A DNA stretch of 64,000 bases, from NCBI RefSeq assembly GCF_023015695.1, contig NZ_JALKAS010000001.1, forward strand, positions 930,001-994,000, in the 5' to 3' direction. Numbering within the stretch: the stretch's first letter is position 1; every line of letters starts with the position of its first letter. This DNA comes from Jannaschia sp. S6380. Its GTDB lineage: Bacteria > Pseudomonadota > Alphaproteobacteria > Rhodobacterales > Rhodobacteraceae. Position numbers and translations under genes: made by a program. Shown piece by piece: positions 15,959-24,836 of this stretch. The notes beneath the pieces were generated by a model. It ran no database searches, was not told where the DNA came from, and was given only the letters and a program-made list of their open reading frames with translations.

Positions 15959-18900
15959 TCACACCAAGGTGATCGACGCGAATTGTCCCACGCCGACCTC
16001 ATCGGACATCTGCGCCACCCGTATCACGATCGGCTCGGTCTCGCCAATCGACGTGCGCAGCGCCGCAGCGTCGAACGCGAATGCCGGTTCTGCCACCGTC
16101 TCTTCCCTCAGGATTTCGCCCGCCTCTGTCTCCAATTGGACGAGATACCGCTCCTCGCGCTCGCCCAACGGAACATCATGCGCATTCCAGCCGTCTGTCC
16201 CGGTTCGCGAACGTCGGATCCAGCGCACCTGCACGTGATCACCCTCCTGCGATGTCCGCAAATGGACGGGCGAAAACGGGCGAAGGCCGTTCCCCTCCGC
16301 CGTCACGACGCGATGCTCGAAGGCTTCATGCCCTAGTGGAAGCGATGCCGGACCGATCCGAAGATGCCGATCCTGCCCCAGGGTTTCCAGAGGCAGGTCC
16401 ATTTGCCGGACAGACCGATCAAGTATGACGACGCGGCTCCCGATCGGCCAGGTTCGCCCGGCCAGATGTTCCGTGCCCCGCTGACCACGAAGTCGTCGAG
16501 AAACGCTCCACAAGCCAGCGCCCACCGGCCGCGCGTGCCGAAACTGGACCACCTCCCATCCGGCAGGCTCACCCGAACCGATCGCCATCGCGTTCGCACC
16601 GGCCAGCATGGACCGATCGGATACCGACGAAAGTGACCCATCACCCATCTCGATCAAAAGCTCGGGTCCGTTGTCCCAGACCGATGGCGCCGCCGGCTCC
16701 AATACGCTGCGCGTGATGCCGATCTGCGAAGGTTCCTCCACCAGCAGGTTCAATTCGTAATCGCTGTCGTCGACCGCCATATGAACCGCGACCGTGCCCG
16801 GCCAGGGCCGCGCCGCCACCGCGACATAGGGTGCATGCGCGGTCCGCTCGACGCTCAGCGCAGGCAGGTCCAGGATCACGCTGTCGACCGGCAGCGGCGC
16901 GAAAGGTCGGAGCCGACCGGTGCCATCCTCCGCCTCGTCGCTGGGCTCGTAGAGGCCGCGTTCCGTCCGCACAGCCTTGACTCGACGGTCCGCACCATCC
17001 TCGATCCGGTCGACCCGCCAGAGATCCTCATGTCCCGCCAAACGCAGCAGATCGCCTGCCACGACATCTCTCCGCGACGGGGCGAGGGCGAATTCGACCG
17101 AGTCGCGCGATACATGCGTCTCGGACAGAAATCGCTCCGCGACGGCCTGCGCCTCCCCGCGGGTCAGCGACAAAGGAAGTTCCGTCTCAGACACCGGCAA
17201 GGTCTCGGTCCCGTGCAGAACTGCCTCCGCCACCCGCGTCTCGAAATCGCCGGCGGCGTCGATGTGGTGGACGACGACCCGCCGCGTCGTTTCGGCCTCC
17301 GGCCCACGCGCATATCGCAGGACATCCCCGTCGCCCCGAACCATCCGCTCGGCAGTCAACTCGACCTCACGCGCCTCGTCGCGCATCGAGAACACGATCC
17401 GCCCGCTCCGCTCCGACGCCTCGACGCCATGGGCCAGCAGCAGCGGCTGCAGATCAGCCCGGGCCGATTGGACTTCCGCCACGGAATAGCCACGCACCGA
17501 CCCGCGAACCTTCGAGACGTCGAAGCGTTCCAGCCCGCTCGCCCGGCAAATCTCGGCGATCGCCGTCGACAACGGCTGCGTGGCGCTGCGCCCGGTCAGC
17601 CAATGCCCCCGCGCATGGTTCACCCCATCCGACCAGTAATCGCCAAGCTCCGGAAAATACGGCCACGGGCGCGTATCCCAGGCCCACGCCAGGCTATGCG
17701 CCATGTCGATCATGCGCCCGTCGAACTTCGGCGATTGCGGATTGCGCCTGGCATCGCCCCAGTAATCGACGAAGGCGCGAAGATACTGGATCTGCATCGT
17801 GTCGTCGCGCCGCCCGTTCGAATGGCGCGGCAAGGCGCTTTCGGACGATTTGGCATCAATGAACTTGTTCGGCTGGTTCGCCCCCTTGTCGATGGCCGCG
17901 CAGCCGTATTCGGTGAACCGGATCGGCTTCGACATTGGGATCCAGGCCGTCGGCATGGTACGCCGTTCCCCGTCGATCCGATCATGATGAGGTTCCGACC
18001 ACCAGTTCCGCAAATCCTTGAACCGCCAAACCCAATCCTCGCCATGCGCGCCGTCGCGGATCGGCAAACGTCGCTGCGCGGCCCGCGCCTCCGGCGTGGG
18101 ATAGTACCAATCGAAGCCTTCGCCCCCCTCGATATTCGACTGCAGGTAGTCCAGATCTTTGATCGATCCGAAGGCCGCATCCGCATGATCCCGGCCGTCG
18201 CGCCAATCGCCGAGCGGCATGTAGTTGTCGATACCGATGAAATCGATCGAGGGATCCGCCCAGAGCGGATCGAGGTGATAGTGCAGGTTTCCCGTATCCG
18301 CCGGGTGATATCCGAAATACTCCGACCAGTCCGCTGCGTAGCCGATCTTCGCATCCGGAAGGATCGCGCGAACGTCCCGTGCCAGCCGTTGCAGCGCGGC
18401 GACCGCCGGGAACGTGTTCCCAGGGCCCCGCACGCGCGTCAGGCTCCGCATCTCGGACCCGATGCAGAACGCCTCGACCCCCCCGGCTTCAGCGCACAGC
18501 GACGCGTAGTGCAGGATGAACCGGCGATAGTTCCAGTCCGAGTCCTCGCCGCCCGGGACCTCGCCGAAGAAACGCGCGACCTCGGCCTCCGCCGCCGCAC
18601 TCCCATCCGTCGTCCCGTCCCGACCGGGGGCCAGCTCGCTGGTAATCCTGCCTCGCCATGGCAGGGCAGCCTGCTCCGCATTTCCCCATGGGTCGGGCAG
18701 CCCGTTCCCCGCCATCTGTTCCATCAGAATGAACGGGTAGAAGGTCACGTCGATATCGCGCGCATTCAGATCGCGGATTGCCTCGACTACCGATGCGTCG
18801 CTCGGCGTGCCGCCATAGACCGGGCGGCCATCCTTCAGCGGGACCTGTCCCGCCGCGTCCCGATCCAGACCCGCGACGCGCCAACGCTGCGGCTTGCCCT

Positions 18901-19819
18901 CGGCCGCCTTGTGCTCGACCCGCGGGTGAAGGCGGCACGCCCCGCACCGCAGATCTGTTCCGAACCACGAAACGATAAGCGACGTGGATTTCAGCTTCGG
19001 AAATTCTTCGGTCAGGTCACGCATTGCGACGCGGAAATCGGATACGCGTTGCGGCGTGTTGATGTTCGCCGACTCCTTCGCGCCATTTCCATGGTCATAA
19101 TGAACCGACGTCGTGGCGAGCGCGAACTCCCCCGTTCCGGGCACCAAGGCGACGCCTTCGATCAGCTCGGACGGGGCCGGCACCTCCCCCTCGGCACGCG
19201 CGGCGCGCAGGACCTCGAAGGACAGGTTCGGCACCCGGTTGCCGTAGGGCGAGATATCCAGGTCCTCGATGACGACATAGGCCGTTCCCCGAAAGGCGGG
19301 CGCATGCCCTGCGCCCTCATGTGCCTCGATCAGGGCGTCGGGCAGCTGGGTGTCATCGCCCTTGTAGACCCGCATCTGGATGTCGTCCCGCGCGATCTCG
19401 CGCCCGTCCGCCCAGATACGTCCAACCCGCGTGATCTCCCCCTCGCAGAGCGCCACGGCCAGCGAAATCGAATAGCTAAAGCTCGTCTGTTTCGGTGCCT
19501 TCGGACCGCCCTTGCCCCCGCCACTCGACGAACTCCGATGCTCCTTGAAACGGGTGGCCCAGATGACCTGCCCGCCGATGCGGACGCGTCCCACGACACG
19601 GGGCAGGACGGCACCCTCGGACGCCCCGGTCAGGCGCAGGCGGTCGATGCGTCCGGTCTCGATCGCATCCGAGCCGCCGCCCATGATCGTCTGGTCGACG
19701 ACCCGACCCAACGCGGCGCCCGCGGCACGGCCGATCACCGCGCCGCTCAGTCCCAGGAACGAGCCGCCCAAGCTGCCGCCGACCGCCGCACCCACGGCAC
19801 CCAGTACGAGTGTGGCCAT
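15959..19819 (-). CDS. GTA gp15: host-interaction megatron protein with TIM-barrel-like domain
   Basis: 1286 residues, the largest GTA protein; in RcGTA it forms the central tail-tip megatron that contacts the host. The N-terminus is glycine-rich and hydrophobic (VLGAVGAAVGGSLGGSFLG). Residues about 430-720 form the GTA TIM-barrel-like domain with IDFIGIDNYMPLGDW and RFTEYGCAAIDKG, resembling glycoside hydrolases. The C-terminal 550 residues are the tail-3 and cap domains. The start ATG has a strong GGAGG and follows the gp14 stop by three bases. It is intact, with no frameshift. It is the last gene of the GTA operon before cysE. Confidence 0.95.
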   Translation of the reverse strand: MATLVLGAVGAAVGGSLGGSFLGLSGAVIGRAAGAALGRVVDQTIMGGGSDAIETGRIDRLRLTGASEGAVLPRVVGRVRIGGQVIWATRFKEHRSSSSGGGKGGPKAPKQTSFSYSISLAVALCEGEITRVGRIWADGREIARDDIQMRVYKGDDTQLPDALIEAHEGAGHAPAFRGTAYVVIEDLDISPYGNRVPNLSFEVLRAARAEGEVPAPSELIEGVALVPGTGEFALATTSVHYDHGNGAKESANINTPQRVSDFRVAMRDLTEEFPKLKSTSLIVSWFGTDLRCGACRLHPRVEHKAAEGKPQRWRVAGLDRDAAGQVPLKDGRPVYGGTPSDASVVEAIRDLNARDIDVTFYPFILMEQMAGNGLPDPWGNAEQAALPWRGRITSELAPGRDGTTDGSAAAEAEVARFFGEVPGGEDSDWNYRRFILHYASLCAEAGGVEAFCIGSEMRSLTRVRGPGNTFPAVAALQRLARDVRAILPDAKIGYAADWSEYFGYHPADTGNLHYHLDPLWADPSIDFIGIDNYMPLGDWRDGRDHADAAFGSIKDLDYLQSNIEGGEGFDWYYPTPEARAAQRRLPIRDGAHGEDWVWRFKDLRNWWSEPHHDRIDGERRTMPTAWIPMSKPIRFTEYGCAAIDKGANQPNKFIDAKSSESALPRHSNGRRDDTMQIQYLRAFVDYWGDARRNPQSPKFDGRMIDMAHSLAWAWDTRPWPYFPELGDYWSDGVNHARGHWLTGRSATQPLSTAIAEICRASGLERFDVSKVRGSVRGYSVAEVQSARADLQPLLLAHGVEASERSGRIVFSMRDEAREVELTAERMVRGDGDVLRYARGPEAETTRRVVVHHIDAAGDFETRVAEAVLHGTETLPVSETELPLSLTRGEAQAVAERFLSETHVSRDSVEFALAPSRRDVVAGDLLRLAGHEDLWRVDRIEDGADRRVKAVRTERGLYEPSDEAEDGTGRLRPFAPLPVDSVILDLPALSVERTAHAPYVAVAARPWPGTVAVHMAVDDSDYELNLLVEEPSQIGITRSVLEPAAPSVWDNGPELLIEMGDGSLSSVSDRSMLAGANAMAIGSGEPAGWEVVQFRHARPVGAGLWSVSRRLRGQRGTEHLAGRTWPIGSRVVILDRSVRQMDLPLETLGQDRHLRIGPASLPLGHEAFEHRVVTAEGNGLRPFSPVHLRTSQEGDHVQVRWIRRSRTGTDGWNAHDVPLGEREERYLVQLETEAGEILREETVAEPAFAFDAAALRTSIGETEPIVIRVAQMSDEVGVGQFASITLV

Positions 19820-19822
19820 CTC

Positions 19823-20269
19823 TCAGCCCTCCTCAGATATCGTTTCGGGAAACCGGAAGCGCGCGGCGATCCGGCGCATCCAGGGCGTCGAGAGCGGGCT
19901 CTCCAGCACGCCATGTCCGCTGTAGGCATGTATGAAGGTCGGCACCGCGCCGATGCGCCCGACCAGGCCAAGATGTTTCGCGATCGATCCCTCGCGCATC
20001 CGAAACAACAACAGATCGCCGGGCCGCATCGGACAGCTGGCGGTCAGACGCGTCAGATGCCGATCGGCCGCCGCATGCAGGACCTCGTCCCCCTGTGGCT
20101 CGGCCCAATCCTGTGTGTAGGGCGGAACCGCCTGCGGCTCGGCACCATAGAGTTCGCGCCAGACCCCCCGCACGAGCCCGAGACAATCCGTCCCCGCCCC
20201 GCGCGCCGAAGCCTGGTGCACATAGGGCGTACCGATCCAGGTCCGCGCAATACTCACGACGCGGCTCAT
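19823..20269 (-). CDS. GTA gp14: NlpC/P60-type tail peptidase
   Basis: 148 residues. The NlpC/P60 catalytic Cys lies in GTDCLGLVRGVW (about residue 28) and a candidate catalytic His in AKHLGLVG, followed by HAYSGHG. In RcGTA this protein sits in the tail tip and is thought to cut peptidoglycan peptides during DNA delivery. Its ATG overlaps the gp13 stop as ATGA. The order gp13-gp14-gp15 is that of the canonical RcGTA cluster. Confidence 0.95.
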   Translation of the reverse strand: MSRVVSIARTWIGTPYVHQASARGAGTDCLGLVRGVWRELYGAEPQAVPPYTQDWAEPQGDEVLHAAADRHLTRLTASCPMRPGDLLLFRMREGSIAKHLGLVGRIGAVPTFIHAYSGHGVLESPLSTPWMRRIAARFRFPETISEEG

Positions 20270-21135
20270 GATCGGCCCCCGTCGTTCCGACCGTCGCGCG
20301 TCGGATAGCTCATCAGCCAGTCATCACCGGGGATATGCGGGAAGCCGCGAAAATTCAGCATGTTGTCGAACTTCAGACGGCAGGTCTCGGCGCGCTTGTC
20401 GCAGCCGGCCTCCAGGCGCACCCGTGTCCCCGCGGCGACCTCGCAGCGCAAGGCCTGCCAAAGCGTGATCCGACGACCATCCTCGGCCCCGCGGTCCATC
20501 TTGACCCGCTCCGACATGCCCATTGCCGGACCGTCCAGAACTTCCAGGCGCCCGCGCTCGAACCATTTCGGCGCGAACTCCCGATGCGTGGCAAACCGAT
20601 AGGTCGCATCGCGTTCCACCGTCTCGACAGTCGTCTCCAGAACGAAACTCGGTCCCAGCGCCTTGCGGCAGCGGCCATCGCCCAGCACCGCATCGCAACG
20701 ACCCTGAAAGACGCGACCGCGCACGCGGTTCAACGCCTCCGCCAAACCACGCAGCTCGGCCGAGAACATCCCGCCGCCCCAGCTGATCTCGCCCAGCGAC
20801 CCCTGGAACAGGATTTCCCGCATTTCGGTGTCTTCCCAGTTCACCAGCCAGGCCGTGACCTCCGCCGCGTCCCAGCGTCCGGCGCGCAGGTCCTCCTCGC
20901 GGATGACGTCGTGGCTCAGCGCGCCGTGCGCCTCGGCGTTGTCCACCGCCAGACCGGTTCCCGCCTGCAATGCGCCCGCCGCCAGACCCGACGACGCCCG
21001 GCATTCCACGCCGTCGATCCGGATAGGCGTGTCGTGATCGGTGAAGCCGAAGACCTGCCCGTCCCTGCGCTCTACCACCCAAGCGCGGCAGACGGTGCTT
21101 CCGCCGGCCGCCAGATGTTCGCCAAGCCCGGTCAC
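20266..21135 (-). CDS. GTA gp13: tail hub protein (DUF2163/BR0599 family)
   Basis: 289 residues starting with GTG at 21135, chosen because GTGA overlaps the gp12 stop and the protein then opens as TGLGEHLAAGG; the frame is open much further upstream inside gp12 but is unused. The N-terminal DUF2163 domain (FGFTDHDTPI) is followed by the C-terminal phage BR0599-type domain. Four cysteines occur in two pairs (GRCDAVLGDGRCRK and GCDKRAETCRLKF), which fits the iron-sulfur cluster described for the RcGTA hub. It lies at the tail tip with gp12, gp14 and gp15. Confidence 0.95.
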   Translation of the reverse strand: MTGLGEHLAAGGSTVCRAWVVERRDGQVFGFTDHDTPIRIDGVECRASSGLAAGALQAGTGLAVDNAEAHGALSHDVIREEDLRAGRWDAAEVTAWLVNWEDTEMREILFQGSLGEISWGGGMFSAELRGLAEALNRVRGRVFQGRCDAVLGDGRCRKALGPSFVLETTVETVERDATYRFATHREFAPKWFERGRLEVLDGPAMGMSERVKMDRGAEDGRRITLWQALRCEVAAGTRVRLEAGCDKRAETCRLKFDNMLNFRGFPHIPGDDWLMSYPTRDGRNDGGRS

Positions 21136-21764
21136 AACCGCACCTCCAGAACCGGGACATCCGGTATCTCGCCGGCCTGGAAGCTCGCCACCGAAGTCAG
21201 AATCGAGTCTGTGTCGAAACGTACCGGCACATCGAACTCGAAACCGGCCGTGACATCCACGCCCAGATCGGGCGCCGTGGCGAAGATGACGCGCCCCGTG
21301 GTCGCGTCCACCTCGTAATGCACCGTGTCCTGCAGCTCGTCGTCCTCCAGTCCCACGCGCACGCTCCCTTCGACAGGCTTTACGATTGGGCGGACATAGG
21401 TCTCGACCCCCGAACGATAGGTCTTCGACAGCGCGAACACGGTGGTCGAGCCGTCCCCCTTGCCGATCAACTGATCGCGGAACGCGACCTCCCCCGACGG
21501 CCGGCATGATTTGAAATCAGCCCAGTCCTTCCAGCGGAACCCATGCAGGCGTCCCCTGCGCGCCTCGAAGAAGGCGATCATCTCGCCGACATCGTCCAGC
21601 GACCGCATCCCGACCCCGGCGTCATAGCGGCGGCGTGAATGCGCCCAGGGCGTGTTCCGCTCCTCGAACCCGTTGGCCAGCGTGACCACCTCGGTCAGGC
21701 GCTCGGGCCCGCCGATGGATCCCAGGGACATCCGGGGGGGAAATCGGATCTCGTGAAACGACAT
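21132..21764 (-). CDS. GTA gp12: distal tail protein (DUF2460)
   Basis: 210 residues starting MSFHEIRFPPRMSLGS, a near-invariant opening of DUF2460 GTA/phage proteins. RWKDWADFKSC and the C-terminal beta-rich half are also typical. In RcGTA it forms the ring joining the tail tube to the baseplate hub. It is translated 11 bases after the gp11 stop and overlaps gp13 by four bases. No abnormality is seen. Confidence 0.95.
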   Translation of the reverse strand: MSFHEIRFPPRMSLGSIGGPERLTEVVTLANGFEERNTPWAHSRRRYDAGVGMRSLDDVGEMIAFFEARRGRLHGFRWKDWADFKSCRPSGEVAFRDQLIGKGDGSTTVFALSKTYRSGVETYVRPIVKPVEGSVRVGLEDDELQDTVHYEVDATTGRVIFATAPDLGVDVTAGFEFDVPVRFDTDSILTSVASFQAGEIPDVPVLEVRL

Positions 21765-21775
21765 GTCTTGTTCCT

Positions 21776-22426
21776 TCAGCGGTTTCTGGATCCGCGCGAC
21801 AGCGCGCGCGACATCTCGGCGGCGATCTGGCTGCGCGACCTGCGAAAGCCTTCGGCGTCGGGCGTGCTGATGTGCATCTGCACGTTCACCGACGACCCGC
21901 CCCCATGGGTCTGGACCCCCAGCCTGCCGTCGGGGCCCCGCGTCAGCGGCATGATGGCCTCGGGCCCGGCTTCGCCCATCAGGCCGGTGCCGCCGCGCAT
22001 CGGAAACGTCGTCGGCCCGCCGATCACGCCGCCCTTGGCGAACGGCATCACCCGACCCTGGCTGAACGCCCCGCCCTCGGCGAAGGGCAGAACGCCCTCC
22101 AATCCGCTTGCAAGGGCGCCGCCAAGCGCCTGCCCGACCGGTCGCATCGCCGCGTTGTAGGTCGCGTTCAGCATCGAACGGGCCAGCCCCGACAGCGCGT
22201 CCGACAACTTTCGCCCATCGAAGACGACGCCATCGAACGCCCGCTTCAGCGACCCGCCGAACGACCGCGACAGACCCTGCACTTCCTTCTGGGTGTGCAG
22301 CATCTGCCCTTCCAGCGTGCCCAGTTCCGCCGTGAACCGCGCAACCACGGCCTCCGATCCGCCCAGGCGTGCCTCCAGCGCGTCAAGCGCGCCGTCGACA
22401 CCGTCGAACTCGTCCCTGTCATCCAT
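21776..22426 (-). CDS. GTA gp11: short tail tape-measure protein
   Basis: 216 residues from ATG 22426. The N-terminal 70 residues are a probable coiled coil (VDGALDALEARLGGSEAVV). The middle is a helical, Gly/Ala-rich segment (VGQALGGALASGLEGVLP) and the C-terminal half has the GGTGLMGEAGPEAIMPL motif of lambda-family tape-measure C-termini. The small size fits the short RcGTA tail. It overlaps the gp10.1 stop by eight bases; the frame is open upstream but the chosen start gives the family N-terminus MDDRDEF. Confidence 0.92.
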   Translation of the reverse strand: MDDRDEFDGVDGALDALEARLGGSEAVVARFTAELGTLEGQMLHTQKEVQGLSRSFGGSLKRAFDGVVFDGRKLSDALSGLARSMLNATYNAAMRPVGQALGGALASGLEGVLPFAEGGAFSQGRVMPFAKGGVIGGPTTFPMRGGTGLMGEAGPEAIMPLTRGPDGRLGVQTHGGGSSVNVQMHISTPDAEGFRRSRSQIAAEMSRALSRGSRNR

Positions 22427-22622
22427 CGTCCATCTCCTGCTTGTCGGGGAACCGGGCGGCCAGCGCGTCCAGCCCCGCCCGATCCATCGGCAGACGTCCG
22501 TCGCCATGCCCCAAAAGAAAGGCCAGCTCCGCCGGCGTCAGCGCCCAGAACTCCGCGGGCCGCAGCCCCAGCCCGCGCATCCCGGCGGCCATCAGCGCGT
22601 TCCAGTCGAACCGCGCGCTCAT
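22419..22622 (-). CDS. GTA gp10.1: small tail-assembly chaperone
   Basis: 67 residues starting MSARFDWNALMAAGMRGLGL, with the LTPAELAFLLGH core of the GTA/phage tail-assembly chaperone family. The ATG overlaps the gp10 stop as ATGA, and its end overlaps gp11. Together with gp10 it occupies the position where tailed phages make two chaperone forms by frameshifting; here they are separate overlapping genes. The short length is normal. Confidence 0.88.
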   Translation of the reverse strand: MSARFDWNALMAAGMRGLGLRPAEFWALTPAELAFLLGHGDGRLPMDRAGLDALAARFPDKQEMDDG

Positions 22623-22939
22623 GCCGGAAATGCGAAGGCCCGGCCGAGCAGAAGCGCCGCGACGCGCGTCGCCTCGACCGGACCGCCCTCGATCTCGGCG
22701 GACAGCAGGTCGCGGGCGTCGCCCTGCCACCCCCCGCCGCGCAGGCCGGCCAGCAACAGGCGCGCCACGTCGCGCGCCCGGAACCCGCCCGCCTCGAACC
22801 GGCCGACCAGCGCGACCAGGCTGTCGGCCTCCAGCTCGGCCTCCAACTCCGCCAGCGCCCCCAGCGTCAGCTTCAGCACCCGTCGTTCGCCATCCAGCAC
22901 CAGGGCGACCTCGCCGGCGAACGGGTTCCCGCCCCCCAT
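22619..22939 (-). CDS. GTA gp10: tail-assembly chaperone
   Basis: 106 residues starting MGGGNPFAGEVALVLDGERR, with LTLGALAELEAELEADSLVA and a Leu-rich C-terminal half. It matches the GTA gp10 family (gene-transfer-agent GTA-gp10), likely acting with gp10.1 in loading the tape measure for tail-tube growth. Its ATG shares its A with the gp9 TGA. Confidence 0.92.
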   Translation of the reverse strand: MGGGNPFAGEVALVLDGERRVLKLTLGALAELEAELEADSLVALVGRFEAGGFRARDVARLLLAGLRGGGWQGDARDLLSAEIEGGPVEATRVAALLLGRAFAFPA

Positions 22940-23352
22940 CAGAGCGGCGTGAAGATCATCTCGCCGGCCGAGGCCAGCGCGATTTCATAGGTGGCCTCAC
23001 CGTCATGCGTGCCTCCGTATTCAAGCGAGGTGATCTGGAACGGCCCCTCCACGATGCCGAAATCGGGGATGATCACCTGGAACGCCGGCACCTCGCCGTC
23101 GAAGAACAGCTGCCGTGCCCGCGCATCCGTGTCCGCATCGCGAAAGATGCCCGATCCGCTGACCTGCGCCGATTTCACGCCGCCACCGCCCAGCAATTCG
23201 CGCCAGCCGCCCGCGCTTTCGGTCGACGTCACGTCGATCGACCCCGCATTGAACGTCAGCCGCGTCGCCCGCAGACCGGCCAGCGTCACGAATACGCCGG
23301 TGCCGTCCTGATCCACCTTCAGCAGAAGGTCCTTGCCCGCTTGCACACCCAT
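22939..23352 (-). CDS. GTA gp9: major tail tube protein
   Basis: 137 residues of the TP901-1-type major tail family. Hallmarks are KDLLLKVDQDGTGVFVTLAG, RLTFNAGSIDVTSTES and a final strand ending GEMIFTPL. It polymerises into hexameric rings around the tape measure. AAGGAGAGACGAG precedes the ATG, a good ribosome site that fits the need for many copies. Confidence 0.95.
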   Translation of the reverse strand: MGVQAGKDLLLKVDQDGTGVFVTLAGLRATRLTFNAGSIDVTSTESAGGWRELLGGGGVKSAQVSGSGIFRDADTDARARQLFFDGEVPAFQVIIPDFGIVEGPFQITSLEYGGTHDGEATYEIALASAGEMIFTPL

Positions 23353-23380
23353 CTCGTCTCTCCTTGAATTGAAGTCTCGC

Positions 23381-23791
23381 TCAGTTCCGGTCGTCCAGCC
23401 GCGCCCGGAACCACAGGTCGATCCGGCGCGTCCCCTCGCCCTCGTCGCGCTTGGCCTGCGCCTTCAGGAACCGCATCGACACCAGTCGCCCCCGGGCCAG
23501 CGGCATCGCCGCGCCCGACAGGATATCCGACACCCGCCCGGCCACCGCCTTGGCGGCCATGAATCCCTGGCGCCGGGTCACGACGCTAATGCGAACCTGA
23601 TGGATGGCCCCACCGGCGGTCGCGTCCGAACGGTCGCTGGCCTTTTCCGGGCCCAGCGCCACGAACAGGTCGGGTGCGCGCTCAGGGACGGAATCGAACA
23701 CCGCCCCCGCGACCAGCGCGTCCAGATCGGCATCGCCCGACAACCGGTCATAGACCGCCGATTGCAGGCTCTCGCTCATCGCATAGGTCAT
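23381..23791 (-). CDS. GTA gp8: tail terminator (DUF3168)
   Basis: 136 residues. It begins MTYAMSESLQSAVYDRLSG and contains ISVVTRRQGFMAAKAVAGRV of the DUF3168 family, which caps the tail tube where it meets the head. The ATG at 23791 overlaps the gp7 stop (ATGA); a second ATG is four codons on. Residues and length fit the family. Confidence 0.92.
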   Translation of the reverse strand: MTYAMSESLQSAVYDRLSGDADLDALVAGAVFDSVPERAPDLFVALGPEKASDRSDATAGGAIHQVRISVVTRRQGFMAAKAVAGRVSDILSGAAMPLARGRLVSMRFLKAQAKRDEGEGTRRIDLWFRARLDDRN

Positions 23792-24126
23792 GCCTGTTCC
23801 TCCCGCGGGACTTCGCCCGCCAGGATCACCAGCTCATGCCGCGCGCCTTCGTGAACGGCCTGCACCTCGTAGGACCGCATCCCGTCCCGCAGACGGTCGC
23901 CCGGCTCCGGACGCATCGGGTCCCCTTCGGGCAGCCCATGCGTCACGATCCGCACCTGCAGGCGCGGCGTGCGCCCGAACTCCGTATGCCGCAGGGCGCC
24001 CGACCGCATGCGGACCGACGCCCAGAACGCACCGCGCACGACCCAGTCGCGCACGAACCCGCCGCCGCCATCGGCCGCGCGGGCCGGCACCACCAACGTC
24101 ATGCGCCGCGTAAGGACCCGCCCCAT
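23788..24126 (-). CDS. GTA gp7: head-closure (stopper) protein
   Basis: 112 residues, MGRVLTRRMTLVVPARAADG, with DRLRDGMRSYEVQAVHE near the end, as in phage head-tail joining/closure proteins. It seals the packaged head and connects it to the tail. The start shares its A with the gp6 stop (TGATG). Confidence 0.9.
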   Translation of the reverse strand: MGRVLTRRMTLVVPARAADGGGGFVRDWVVRGAFWASVRMRSGALRHTEFGRTPRLQVRIVTHGLPEGDPMRPEPGDRLRDGMRSYEVQAVHEGARHELVILAGEVPREEQA

Positions 24127-24680
24127 CAGCGTGCCCCCCCGATGCGCAATGGCCGGAACGGCGCCATCATCGCCTCCGCCATCCGCCGCGCCTCGGCGTC
24201 GCCGCCCATGTCCAGCGCCTCCGCCAGCAACAGCGCCGCCTGACGCAACGGCCCCGGCACGTCGGACCAGACGCCATAGCCGGCCCGCACCCGCAACTGC
24301 AGGACCTCCCCGTCGCTCACCGCGCGCGCCAGAACGGCCTCCGTGCCCCGCGCTCCGGCCTCGACCGTCGCCGCATCCAGCGCGAACAGCGCGCCCGCGC
24401 GCGAAATCGCGGCCGACAATACCGCCTCGACCGGCGCAATGGGCAGCGGCACACGTCGCCCGCCCAAAACTTCGCCCGACAGCAGGAATTCGCGCGCGAT
24501 CAGCGCCCGGCCCAACCGCCGTTCGACCGCCTCGATCCCGGCGCGAAGCCGCAGCCGCAGGCGATCCGCCTGACCGGGAACGACCTCGAACCCGTCCGCC
24601 AGTCGCATCTGCGCCGCCAGCTCCGCCAGCGGCAGCATTTCATCCGCGATCCCCTCGGAATCGATCACCGTCATCGTCAT
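24126..24680 (-). CDS. GTA gp6: head-tail adaptor
   Basis: 184 residues from ATG 24680, which has GGAGAGACC directly upstream. The upstream in-frame ATG (24725) lacks this site. The protein is helical, with MLPLAELAAQMRLADG at the N-terminus and a YGVWSDVPGPLRQAALLLAE segment near the end, characteristic of the GTA/HK97 gp6-like connector that binds the portal. A 156-base gap with a GC hairpin separates it from the capsid gene, the longest gap within the cluster. Confidence 0.93.
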   Translation of the reverse strand: MTMTVIDSEGIADEMLPLAELAAQMRLADGFEVVPGQADRLRLRLRAGIEAVERRLGRALIAREFLLSGEVLGGRRVPLPIAPVEAVLSAAISRAGALFALDAATVEAGARGTEAVLARAVSDGEVLQLRVRAGYGVWSDVPGPLRQAALLLAEALDMGGDAEARRMAEAMMAPFRPLRIGGAR

Positions 24681-24801
24681 GGTCTCTCCGCCTGCATGTT
24701 CCTCGAAAGTCGACGGGGCCGGCACACATCGCGTGCGGACCAGGCCGGAAGCCCACCGGCCCCGCCTCCCCCCGCGCCGCCCGACCGGCGCGAAGGGGTC
24801 A

Positions 24802-24828
24802 GGGGCCGCCCCCCGCCAGGACGGCCCC
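24802..24828 (-). other. GC-rich RNA hairpin between capsid and adaptor genes
   Basis: GGGGCCG (24802-24808) pairs with CGGCCCC (24822-24828) across a 13-base loop, beginning nine bases after the capsid stop. No T-run follows on the minus strand, so it looks more like an RNA-stability or pausing element than a terminator. Confidence 0.4.
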
Positions 24829-24836
24829 CCTCCCCG

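Noticed and set aside
16781..20308. 1175-codon plus-strand open frame opposite gp15, gp14 and gp13
   Set aside because: It is antisense to three well-supported GTA genes; its translation is Arg/Pro/His-rich with no domain, typical of a mirror frame in high-GC DNA.
22419..22939. Programmed frameshift between gp10 and gp10.1
   Set aside because: The two genes have their own starts with a simple ATGA overlap and no slippery heptamer was seen.
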